Shown: positions 18,701 to 25,435 of the stretch, piece by piece
Layout: every line of letters begins with the position of its first letter
Numbering within the stretch: position 1 is the stretch's first letter
DNA from: Micromonospora sp. NBC_01813
Lineage (GTDB): Bacteria > Actinomycetota > Actinomycetes > Mycobacteriales > Micromonosporaceae
Reading direction: 5' to 3'
Length of the DNA stretch: 64,000 bases
Assembly: GCF_035917335.1 (NCBI RefSeq)
Contig: NZ_CP109067.1
Span: 4,091,001 to 4,155,000 of the forward strand
Notes under the pieces: generated by a model
What the model saw: the letters and a program-made list of their open reading frames with translations, nothing else
Told to the model about the DNA's origin: nothing
Databases searched by the model: none
Translations under genes and position numbers: made by a program

Positions 18701-21564
18701 TCCGCGCCGACGCGGCCGACGGTCCGCTGGTCGCCACGGCCACCGTGCCGAGCACCGGCGACTGGCAGTCCTGGACCGACGTCAGCGCGCCGGTCACCGG
18801 CTCGCTCGACACCGGGACGCTGTACTTCGTCGCCCGGGATCCGGCCGGCGGCACCGGCTCGCTGTTCAACGTCAACTGGATGGACTTCGTCGGCCAGGGC
18901 GTCACCGACAACGCGCCGCCGCAGGTCAGTGTCTCCGCGACGCCGACCACCGGCACCGCGCCGGTCAACGTGGCGTTCACCGGTACGGCGACCGACGCCG
19001 AAGGCGACACCCCGCTGACGTACGCCTGGGACTTCGGTGACGGCGGCACCGCCGACACCCTGGAGGCCAGTCACACGTACCTCGTACCGGGCAACTTCAC
19101 CGCCGTACTGACGGTGACCGACGCTCGGGGCGCGGTGTCGTCCGCGTACGCCCAGATCCGGGTGGAGGCACCGAACACGTCCTGCTTCGGGGCGCGCTCG
19201 GACGACTTCCTCGGTGACGAGCTGGACCGTGACCGGTGGACGATCGTCCGAGAGAACCAGCTCTACTCGGTCGCCGACGGCGCGCTGCTGCTGCCGACCG
19301 GCGTCGGTGACCTGTACGGCACCCGCAACGACGCCACCAACCTGGTCCTGCAGCCGGTGCCGAGCGGCGCCTGGCAGGCCACCACCAAGGTCACCCTGCC
19401 GGTGACCGCCAACTACCAGCAGGCCGGTCTGCTGCTCTACGGCGACGACGACAACTACGCCAAGGTGGATCTGCTCTACAACGGCTCCCGTCGGGTGGAG
19501 TTCATCCGGGAAACCGCCGGCACCCCCCGCAACGAGGGCGCCGACGCCACCGACGCACCCGCAGGTGACACCATCTACCTGCGGTTGACCAGTGACGGGA
19601 CGAATGTCACGGCCGAGATGTCGGCCGACGGTCAGACCTTCACCCCGGCCGGCCGGGCGGCGACGCTGGACGGCATCGACAACCCGCAGATCGGGGTGTT
19701 CGCCCTCAACGGCGGCACCGAGGCGCCGGTGGTCGACGCGGTCTTCGACTGGTTCCAGTTCACGCCGGACGCACCGGCCGGGCCGGTCGAGGCGTCCGAC
19801 GAGTTCGACGGCGATTCGCTGGACAAGTGCCGGTGGGACGCCATCGTCCGGGAGGACGCGGCCGCGTACCGGCTCGCCGACGGGGCGTTGCAGATCGACG
19901 TGCCCAACGGTGACATCTACACCGGCGACAACACCGATCCGACGAACTTCATCTTGCAGACCGCCCCCGAGGGCGACTGGACGATCGAGACGAAGATCGA
20001 CGGCAGCCTGCTCGACGAGCAGTACCAGCAGGCCGGTTTGCTCGTCTACGCCGACGACGACAACTACCTGAAGTTGGACTTCGTCACGGACAACTCGGCA
20101 GGGTCGGCGGTCAGTCGGCGGATCGAGTTCCGTAGCGAGATCGACGCGGTGATCCAGGACCCGCAGCCGGGGGAAACCGGTTTGACCACGGGTGTGTGGT
20201 ATCTGCGGGTGTCGCGGGCCGGTGACACCTTCACGGCGGCGTACTCGGCCGACGGCGTCGAGTGGACGACGTTCGAGTCGCTGACCAGCGCGGTCGTCGG
20301 GGCCACCCCGAAGGTCGGGGTGTTCACCCTCAGTGGCAACCAGACGGCGTCGAAGACCGCCTCGTTCGACTACTTCCGGCTCAGCACCGCGCCGGTGGAG
20401 GAGGACACCACCGCACCGGTGACCAGCGCGACGGTCACCGGGTCCGGCGAGCCGGTCGACGGCTTCTACGCCGGAGACGTCACGGTCACCCTGGACGCGG
20501 CCGATGAAGACGGCGGCAGCGGGGTGGCGGGCACCGAGTACTCGCTCGACGACGACACCGGGTGGACGGCGTACACCGGTCCGGTGTCGGTGACCGGCGA
20601 CGGCAGCCACGAGCTGCGGTTCCGGTCCACCGACGCCGCCGGCAACGTCGAGGAGGCCAAGTCCGTCACGATCAAGATCGACGGTACGGCGCCGGTCAGC
20701 TCGGCGGAGTTCGCCCCGGCGAACGACAACGGCTGGCACGACGGCACCATCCCGGTGGTGCTCACCTCGACCGACGCCGGTTCCGGGGTGGCGCTGCTGG
20801 AGTGGTCGCTCGACGATGGCGACTGGACGCCGTACACCGAGCCGGTGGCGATCAGCGGCGACGGGGAGCACGAACTGCTCTACCGGGCCACTGACGCGGT
20901 CGGCAACGTCGAGGCGCTCAAGTCGGCCGTGGTCAAGATCGACGGCACCAAGCCGACCCTGCTGATCTCCGGGCTGGCCGACGGTCAGCTGTACGGCGAC
21001 AGCCAGGACGTGCGAGTCTCGTGGCAGGCGGTCGACCCGACCTCCGGCATCGAGACGGTCGTCGGCACGCTCAACGGCCAGCCGTACGCCAACAACACCG
21101 TGCAGGTGATGTACGCCCTACCGCTGGGCATGCACGAGTTGACGGTGACGGCGACCGACAAGGCGGGCAACTCCACCGCCTCGACGGTCCGGTTCTTCGT
21201 CACCACGTCGTTCCGGGACATGCAGGCGCTGATCGACCGGTTCAAGTCGACGGGTCAGCTGTCGAACGTGGCGCACCGCAAGCTGACCAACAAGTTGGAC
21301 GCGGCGCGGCTTTCCGAGGCCGAGGGCAGCGACAAGCGGGCGGTGCAGCAGCTGACCGCCTTCAAGGGGCTCGCTCTCGACCCGGCGTTGGTGACCGACA
21401 CCGACGTTCGGGACACCCTGGTCCGCGACGCGGACGCGATGATCGTGCGCCTCGGCGGCACGGCCAGCGCGGCCGGGGTGGCGGCCAACAGCGGCAAGCC
21501 GGTCACCGGTGCGGGTCGCCTCGATGAGGACCCGACCCGGATCGGCCCCGACCAGCAACTCTGA
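15703..21564 (+). CDS. Secreted ThuA / sugar dehydrogenase / PKD mosaic protein
   Basis: 1953 residues from a GTG with AGGAGA 4 bases upstream. A signal peptide with Arg head and AQA cleavage site spans about 1-35. Domains in order: ThuA-like fold (about 65-290), soluble quinoprotein glucose/sorbosone-dehydrogenase propeller (about 295-720), PKD domain (725-810), an all-beta domain (815-925), CBM6-like carbohydrate module (930-1065), second PKD (1070-1155), two related concanavalin-like domains (about 1165-1350 and 1365-1550), OmpL47-type beta domains (1560-1830) and a helical C-terminal bundle. No LPXTG or membrane helix, so it is probably released or held by the wall. It likely acts on sugars or polysaccharide outside the cell; the dehydrogenase substrate and quinone are unknown. 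The small anchored protein downstream may work with it. Confidence 0.88.
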   Translation: MSRTRRRHVARGPLTAALLSFALLSTVLLGAPAAQAAPGNPGGAPVEQPPVAQPAPDDAAAAADDPYSVLVFSKTAGFRHDSIPSGIAAIQQLGTTNGFTVDTTENSAAFTDDNLANYRAVIWLSTTGDVLDPDQQAAFERYIQAGGGYVGIHAASDTEYSWPWYGELVGAYFANHPANQTATVNVEDPAHPSTDGLPARWSRYDEWYNFQTNPRGDVHVLASLDESTYTAGAGAMGADHPIAWCRDYDGGRSWYTGGGHTNESFAEPEFLDHLLGGIQSVAGVVDSDCGASLTESFEKITLDSNTNNPMELDIAPDGRVFYIERDGRVQIVKPDTGSTVTAIDLDVFTGNEDGLIGIRLDPDFADNGWVYLYYARNDGVARNLLSRFTVTGDTISLASEQVVLQVDTQRNTCCHAGGTMAFDSDGNLYLATGDNTNPFESSAYTPIDERAGRQDYDAQRTSGNTNDLRGKVIRIHPEDDGTYTIPDGNLFAPGTAQTRPEIFAMGFRNPFRMGIDPATDTLYVADYGPDAGSDNPNRGPRGLVEWNIVDTPGNYGWPYCTGTNEAYNDYQFPSGPSGAKFDCSAPVNDSPNNTGLTNLPAAIAATVDYGYGGDPRYPEIGGGGAPMGGPVYRYDADLVSDRKWPAYYDGKALLGEWNQSKMYTMQVTADGTELVDINQLLAGMSMIRPMDFEFGPDGAMYLIEWGSGFGGNNDDSGIYRIDYIAGARAPIAQASATPTSGPAPLTVEFSSEGSRDPDGGTLTYAWTFGDGGTSEQANPSHTYAEAGNYTAQLTVTNPNGRTAVANVPVTVGNTAPTVTIAFPPAGGFFNWGDQVQYTITVTDPEDGEIDCDRVNLQVLLGHDEHAHPLDQHTGCSGVVQTQLADGHGAEADVFTVFEATYTDDGGVGGAGPLTGRAIELLQPKRKQAEYYTVTGRVAGSTGGGDPGVQLETTSDPAGGGQNIGFIEDGDWWSVDPASLTGIDEIRFRVASAANGGRIEVRADAADGPLVATATVPSTGDWQSWTDVSAPVTGSLDTGTLYFVARDPAGGTGSLFNVNWMDFVGQGVTDNAPPQVSVSATPTTGTAPVNVAFTGTATDAEGDTPLTYAWDFGDGGTADTLEASHTYLVPGNFTAVLTVTDARGAVSSAYAQIRVEAPNTSCFGARSDDFLGDELDRDRWTIVRENQLYSVADGALLLPTGVGDLYGTRNDATNLVLQPVPSGAWQATTKVTLPVTANYQQAGLLLYGDDDNYAKVDLLYNGSRRVEFIRETAGTPRNEGADATDAPAGDTIYLRLTSDGTNVTAEMSADGQTFTPAGRAATLDGIDNPQIGVFALNGGTEAPVVDAVFDWFQFTPDAPAGPVEASDEFDGDSLDKCRWDAIVREDAAAYRLADGALQIDVPNGDIYTGDNTDPTNFILQTAPEGDWTIETKIDGSLLDEQYQQAGLLVYADDDNYLKLDFVTDNSAGSAVSRRIEFRSEIDAVIQDPQPGETGLTTGVWYLRVSRAGDTFTAAYSADGVEWTTFESLTSAVVGATPKVGVFTLSGNQTASKTASFDYFRLSTAPVEEDTTAPVTSATVTGSGEPVDGFYAGDVTVTLDAADEDGGSGVAGTEYSLDDDTGWTAYTGPVSVTGDGSHELRFRSTDAAGNVEEAKSVTIKIDGTAPVSSAEFAPANDNGWHDGTIPVVLTSTDAGSGVALLEWSLDDGDWTPYTEPVAISGDGEHELLYRATDAVGNVEALKSAVVKIDGTKPTLLISGLADGQLYGDSQDVRVSWQAVDPTSGIETVVGTLNGQPYANNTVQVMYALPLGMHELTVTATDKAGNSTASTVRFFVTTSFRDMQALIDRFKSTGQLSNVAHRKLTNKLDAARLSEAEGSDKRAVQQLTAFKGLALDPALVTDTDVRDTLVRDADAMIVRLGGTASAAGVAANSGKPVTGAGRLDEDPTRIGPDQQL

Positions 21565-21572
21565 CAGCAGTC

Positions 21573-21608
21573 GGCCCCGTCCCGCCCATCCGTGGGCGGG
21601 GCGGGGCC
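21573..21608 (+). terminator. GC-rich hairpin between the mosaic gene and its neighbour
   Basis: Arms GGCCCCG-CCCGCCCA and the complement, with a single mismatch bulge and a 4-base loop, fill most of the 78-bp gap. There is no T-run. It could stop most transcripts after the long gene or act as an RNA 3' stabiliser while letting some pass to the next gene. Confidence 0.6.
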
Positions 21609-21642
21609 GGCCCTGCTTCCCCGCCTCTGTCGAGGAGTTTCA

Positions 21643-22188
21643 ATGACGCGTCTCACCAATGGACTTGCCGCCGTACTGGTCGGCCTGCTGCTGGCGGTCC
21701 TGCCGGTGGCCGGTCCGGCGGCGGCGCAATCCGACAATCTCCAGCTGGATGTGGCCGGCGACGGTGCCACGGGGGTAACCGTGCAGGTCACCGACTCGGA
21801 GGGCAATCGGCCCGCCCAGGTCATCCGGCTGGTTCTCACCGCGACCGGTGCGGACGGCCAGACCGTGGGCCCGATGCAGCTGCAGCCGGCCGGCGAGGGG
21901 CAGGGTTTCTACTCCACCGGGCCGATCCTGCAGCCCGGCGACTGGCAGGTGACGGTGAGCGCGCCGGCCCCGTACGTCGGTGAGGTCACCGTCGACGTAC
22001 GGGCCGTGCCGGCCGAGTCACCGCCGCCGCCGCCGACCACCGCCGCGTCCGATGCCGACGCCGACACCGCAGGGGGGACGTGGCTGCTCCGCAGCGCCCT
22101 GGCGTTGCTGGCCCTCGCTGGGCTGGCCGGGCTGGGGACCGCAGTGATGGTGCTGCTGGCCCGCCGCAACGCCTTCCGGCGCAACTGA
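21643..22188 (+). CDS. Secreted, C-terminally anchored small protein
   Basis: 181 residues from an ATG with GAGGAG 5 bases upstream; an in-frame ATG at 21592 lacks a ribosome site. Signal peptide at 1-29 (cleaved after AAA), one immunoglobulin-like beta domain at about 32-130, a Pro/Thr/Ala linker, then a membrane helix at about 148-170 and an RRNAFRRN basic tail. The order resembles CopC/YtkA-type or cell-wall-facing beta-sandwich proteins, but no metal-ligand pattern is visible. Its position directly after the secreted mosaic protein suggests a partner at the outer membrane face. Confidence 0.7.
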   Translation: MTRLTNGLAAVLVGLLLAVLPVAGPAAAQSDNLQLDVAGDGATGVTVQVTDSEGNRPAQVIRLVLTATGADGQTVGPMQLQPAGEGQGFYSTGPILQPGDWQVTVSAPAPYVGEVTVDVRAVPAESPPPPPTTAASDADADTAGGTWLLRSALALLALAGLAGLGTAVMVLLARRNAFRRN

Positions 22189-22230
22189 GGAACCGCGTAG
22201 AATCCGCGCCGACAACGATACATAGTGGAG

Positions 22231-22255
22231 TCAACTGTCTAAGCTAGACAGTTGA
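22231..22255. promoter_or_regulatory. Perfect 11-bp palindrome in the sulfotransferase promoter
   Basis: Arms TCAACTGTCTA and TAGACAGTTGA with a 3-base centre (AGC). The centre also spells TAAGCT (22240-22245), which fits a -10 box, so a bound dimer would block initiation. The palindrome ends 20 bp before the GTG chosen as the sulfotransferase start. It fits a TetR- or MarR-type operator; the partner regulator is not identified. Confidence 0.65.
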
Positions 22256-22275
22256 CCGACAATGCTGGAGGGCCG

Positions 22276-23214
22276 GTGCACCAACCGACAGCTCGGTACC
22301 AGAACGCAATCATGGACAGTCAGCGGTGGCAGGGATTTCCCTTCCGCGATGGCGACATCGTCATCTCGACCCCCGCCAAGTGCGGCACCACGTGGACCCA
22401 GACGATCTGCGCGCTACTGATCTTTCAGACGCCAGAACTCCCCCACCGGCTGGACGACATCTGTGTCTGGCCGGACATGAAGACCCGCAGCCAGGCCGAC
22501 GTGTTCGCGTTCTACGAGGCTCAGCAGCATCGGCGCATCATCAAGACCCACACCCCGTTCGACGGGCTGCCCATCCACGACGGGGTCACCTACCTCGCCG
22601 TGGGACGCGACCCCCGCGACGTCGCCCTGTCCTGGGACGCGCACTTCCAGAACACCGACTACGACGTGGTCCTGGCACTGCGTGACGCGGCGGTCGGCAA
22701 CGACGACCTGACCGGCGAGCTCACCGACGACGCGCCACCGCCGCTGGACTCCGCGTACGACCGGCTCTGGGCCTGGATGGAACACCCCGACGTGCAGATC
22801 GGCCTTCCGTCGATGCTGCACCACATGTCGGGGTTCTGGGCGCAGCGGGAACGGTCCAACGTCCTGCTCCTGCACTACGACGAGCTGAAGGCCGATCTTG
22901 AGGGCCAGATGAGGGCGCTCGCCGAGCAACTCGACATCGAGGTGCCCGAGCAGCGGTGGCCCGACCTGGTGCGGGCGGCCACCTTCGACGCCATGCGCAG
23001 CCGGGCCGAGGAGTTCGCCCCGGTCCTGGCGATGTGGCGCGACCCGCAGCAGTTCTTCAACCGAGGGGTCAGTGGCCAGTGGCGTGAGCTGCTCGGCGAC
23101 GACGACCTGCGGCGGTACGAGGAGCAGGTCCGCAAGCTGGCCGAACCGGAACTGGTCGACTGGCTGCATCGCGGTCCGATCACCACCAGCGCGACGGCGA
23201 TGTCCGGCCGCTGA
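22276..23214 (+). CDS. PAPS-dependent sulfotransferase
   Basis: About 312 residues. The GTG at 22276 is preceded by GGAGGG; a TTG at 22252 lies inside the palindrome and is less likely. It transfers sulfate from 3'-phosphoadenosine 5'-phosphosulfate (PAPS) to a hydroxyl or amine. The 5'-phosphosulfate loop appears as TPAKCGTTW (about residue 33), the 3'-phosphate site as GRDPRDVALS (about 112), and the late RGVSGQW motif (about 264) closes the PAPS site. This is the family's normal size and order; the acceptor is unknown. Control by the palindrome just upstream is likely. It is alone in its transcription unit, followed by a leaderless membrane protein gene. Confidence 0.88.
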   Translation: MHQPTARYQNAIMDSQRWQGFPFRDGDIVISTPAKCGTTWTQTICALLIFQTPELPHRLDDICVWPDMKTRSQADVFAFYEAQQHRRIIKTHTPFDGLPIHDGVTYLAVGRDPRDVALSWDAHFQNTDYDVVLALRDAAVGNDDLTGELTDDAPPPLDSAYDRLWAWMEHPDVQIGLPSMLHHMSGFWAQRERSNVLLLHYDELKADLEGQMRALAEQLDIEVPEQRWPDLVRAATFDAMRSRAEEFAPVLAMWRDPQQFFNRGVSGQWRELLGDDDLRRYEEQVRKLAEPELVDWLHRGPITTSATAMSGR

Positions 23215-23336
23215 CACCCCCGTAGGTTCAGGCGGGGTCGCGCCGGGCGCGGAGTCCGCTCCGCGTCCGGCTCGGCTCGGCTCTGAAGGCTCGGACGCCG
23301 ACTCCGCCGGGTAGTTCCCCAGCGCCAGGCAGCGTC

Positions 23337-23342
23337 TAGGGT
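23337..23342 (+). promoter_or_regulatory. Leaderless -10 box before the DUF2809 gene
   Basis: TAGGGT ends 8 bases before the GTG at 23351, and no ribosome site is present. Confidence 0.45.
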
Positions 23343-23350
23343 GGAGCACC

Positions 23351-23806
23351 GTGGCGGGTCAGGGATGGCGGGTGCGGCTGGTGGCGTTGGCTGCCGTCGG
23401 CGGGATTCTCGCGATAGCGCTCGGAGTCCGGGTGTTGGCCAGCGGGGATGGCGTCCTGGACAGTTCCGGCGCGCTGCGGCAACATTCCGGCACCGCCCTG
23501 TACGCGTCCATGGCCTATGCCGGCATGTTCGTCCTGGCCCCCCGGGCCAGGCCGGTGGTGGCCGGCACGATCGCGGTCGCCTTCTGCTGGCTCGTCGAGT
23601 TTCTGCAGCTGACCGGCATCCCGGCGGCGCTGTCCGAGCGCAGTGTGGTGGCGCGGCTGGCCCTGGGCGTTCAGTTCGACGCCACCGACCTGGTCTGGTA
23701 CCTGGTGGGCGTACTGCCGTTGGTGCTGCTGCACACGGGCGTCAACCGGTGGGTTCTTGCATCCGGTGGGCGAGCTGTTCGACGGCGGCGAGGTCGGCCG
23801 GCGTGA
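23351..23806 (+). CDS. DUF2809-like small membrane protein
   Basis: 151 residues with four hydrophobic helices (about 8-28, 43-60, 66-88 and 110-130). The sequence FCWLVEFLQLTGIP, followed by a short loop and another helix, matches the DUF2809 pattern. Function unknown. The last 65 bases overlap the 3' end of the minus-strand MarR gene, so the final 20 Arg-rich residues may be read-through rather than conserved protein. Confidence 0.65.
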   Translation: MAGQGWRVRLVALAAVGGILAIALGVRVLASGDGVLDSSGALRQHSGTALYASMAYAGMFVLAPRARPVVAGTIAVAFCWLVEFLQLTGIPAALSERSVVARLALGVQFDATDLVWYLVGVLPLVLLHTGVNRWVLASGGRAVRRRRGRPA

Positions 23807-24212
23807 GCCGGTCGATGAAGTGGCGGCGGACCGATTCGACGTGGGCCGGTGCGGAGTTCTCCAGGGCGGCCAGACCTTGCGCGGTGAGTTGCAGCAGGCA
23901 ACCCCGGCCGTCCGCCGGGTCCGGCGCGCGCCGCAGCAGACCGCGGGCCTCCATTCTGGTCGCGTGCCGGGACAACCGGCTGCGTGACCAGCCCATCTTG
24001 TCGGCCTGGTTGCCCAAGGTGCTGGTGTGGTCGGGCCGCTCCGACAACGTACTCAGCACCTCGTAGTCGGGTCCGGAGAGTCCGACGGCGGCCAGGTCGC
24101 GCTCCGTGCCGGTCTGGACGGCGACCATGATGCGCCGGAAGGCCCGCCAGGCCCGCTCCTCGTCGGGGTTCAGCCAGCGCACGGCGTCGTCGGCCGGCGA
24201 CTTCGTTGACAT
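23742..24212 (-). CDS. MarR-family regulator
   Basis: 156 residues with the winged-helix core. The recognition helix region is around KMGWSRSRLSRHATRMEARG and the wing follows at RRAPDPADGRGCLL, as in MarR proteins that bind palindromes as dimers and respond to small aromatics or oxidants. It is divergent from the FMN-reductase/GNAT fusion, with only 31 bp between start codons. The -10 boxes of both genes lie in that gap, so it very probably controls both itself and the fusion. Its mRNA appears leaderless (TAGATT, 6 bases before the ATG). Confidence 0.88.
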   Translation of the reverse strand: MSTKSPADDAVRWLNPDEERAWRAFRRIMVAVQTGTERDLAAVGLSGPDYEVLSTLSERPDHTSTLGNQADKMGWSRSRLSRHATRMEARGLLRRAPDPADGRGCLLQLTAQGLAALENSAPAHVESVRRHFIDRLTPADLAAVEQLAHRMQEPTG

Positions 24213-24254
24213 GTAATCAATCTAGCATCTAGGCTTCGTTTCTATGTCAACGAA
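24202..24254. promoter_or_regulatory. Divergent leaderless promoters with operator
   Basis: Perfect 11-bp arms TTCGTTGACAT (24202-24212) and ATGTCAACGAA (24244-24254) contain the two start codons, because both genes begin Met-Ser-Thr. Between them, TAGATT (minus, 24224-24219) and TAGGCT (plus, 24230-24235) lie 6 and 8 bases before their start codons. CTAG-CAT-CTAG (24222-24232) overlaps both boxes and is the best MarR operator candidate. Confidence 0.65.
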
Positions 24255-25329
24255 TCGGCCCCGTGTGCTCGTGCTGATCTGCAGCAACCGACCGGGTGCC
24301 CTCGGCCCCGCCATCGGCCAGTGGCTGATCGACGCATGCACCGCTCGGGCCGCGCAACTCGGCGTCGAACTCGTGCCGGTGACCCTCGGCGCCCTCGACC
24401 TGCCATTCCTCGACGAAGAGGAACACCCGTCGTCCGGCGTCTACCAGCATGAGCACACCCGACGGTGGAGCGCGATCGCCGACGCGGCCGACGGGTTCAT
24501 CGCGGTCACCCCCGAATACAACTACGGGATGCCGGCGACGTTGAAGAACGCGCTGGACTACCTCAGCGCCGAGTGGGCATGGAAACCGATCGGCTTCGTC
24601 AGCTACGGCCACACCTCGGCCGGCACCCGGTCCGTCCAGCACACCAAGCAGGTGGTGACCACACTGCGGATGGTCCCGCTCGGCGCCACGGTCGCGATCC
24701 GCATCGGCGAGTCGGTGCGGGACGGGCGGCTCCAGCCCGACCCGGCCCGCGACGCGGCCGGCGTCGCCCTGCTGGACGAGCTGGTCCGCCTCGCGTACGC
24801 CCTGCGCCCGATGCGCGAGCGCACGCGAGCCGGGACCCAGCCCGGCCCGCTGCCCGGCACCTACGCGCGACGGCTGACTCCCGACGACGCCCCGCAGGTC
24901 ACCGTGCTGCAGCGCTGCTGCTGGGTGGACGAGGCCGTACTCAACGACAGGCTGGACATCCCGGCACTGCACGAGTCGCTGACCGACGTGCAGGACTGGC
25001 TGGCGGACTGGCACACCACGGGCATCTGGCGGGACGGCCGGCTGCTGGGCATGGTGCGGACCCGTACCGACGGAACGGACCTGCACCTCGGTCGACTCGC
25101 GGTCGCTCCCGACGTACGCGGCCAGGGTCTGGGTCGGTGGCTGCTGCGCGCCGCCGAAGCCGCCGCCGCTGCTGCTGAACAGGACCTGCACCGCATCCTG
25201 CTGTTCACCGGCGCCAAGAGCCTGCGCAACATCGACCTGTACCGCAGCGAGGGATACCAGCCGATGCCCCTGCCCTGCCCGGAAGGGACCGTCAGCCTGG
25301 GCAAGGAAATCTCGGGCCGGCAGCGCTGA
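24244..25329 (+). CDS. FMN reductase fused to a GNAT acetyltransferase
   Basis: 361 residues. Residues 1-190 form a flavodoxin-like NAD(P)H-dependent FMN reductase, with the phosphate loop at ICSNRPGAL and the flavin motif PEYNYGMPATLKNALDYLS at about 90. Residues 205-361 are a GNAT domain with the acetyl-CoA loop VAPDVRGQGLGRWLL at about 285. A Pro-rich linker of about 15 residues joins them. I know neither domain's substrate; a natural pairing would be reduction of a nitro or quinone group followed by acetylation of the resulting amine or hydroxyl, that is, detoxification. That is inference, supported by control from the adjacent MarR protein. The fusion is read in one frame without break. 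Confidence 0.85.
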   Translation: MSTNRPRVLVLICSNRPGALGPAIGQWLIDACTARAAQLGVELVPVTLGALDLPFLDEEEHPSSGVYQHEHTRRWSAIADAADGFIAVTPEYNYGMPATLKNALDYLSAEWAWKPIGFVSYGHTSAGTRSVQHTKQVVTTLRMVPLGATVAIRIGESVRDGRLQPDPARDAAGVALLDELVRLAYALRPMRERTRAGTQPGPLPGTYARRLTPDDAPQVTVLQRCCWVDEAVLNDRLDIPALHESLTDVQDWLADWHTTGIWRDGRLLGMVRTRTDGTDLHLGRLAVAPDVRGQGLGRWLLRAAEAAAAAAEQDLHRILLFTGAKSLRNIDLYRSEGYQPMPLPCPEGTVSLGKEISGRQR

Positions 25330-25360
25330 CCGCGCCACCGCCGCCCGGACACCGATGTCT

Positions 25361-25416
25361 GTTTCACTCTGATCCCGTTGGGGGATCAAAATCCCGTAAG
25401 GGGATCACGGTGAAAC
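25361..25416. terminator. Nested palindromic element between convergent genes
   Basis: Outer arms GTTTCAC / GTGAAAC and inner arms GATCCC / GGGATC lie symmetrically, with 3-base mismatches between them. Alternatively, two short hairpins form (GATCCC...GGGATC at 25371-25387 and ATCCC...GGGAT at 25391-25405). It fills the gap between two convergent stops, so a bidirectional terminator is the simplest reading. Confidence 0.55.
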
Positions 25417-25435
25417 GCAGTACAGGTAGGTGGTG

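Noticed and set aside
17962-20871. A 969-codon open frame on the minus strand inside the mosaic gene
   Set aside because: It lies fully antisense to a gene with clear domains, has no recognisable motif, and mirrors the high-GC codon pattern of the plus strand; such shadows are expected at this GC content.
22252-22275. TTG at 22252 as the sulfotransferase start
   Set aside because: It lies inside the palindrome without a ribosome site; GTG at 22276 has GGAGGG at fitting distance.
25371-25406. The GATCCC/GGGATC element as an operator for the fusion gene
   Set aside because: It is downstream of both convergent genes, not near any start codon.
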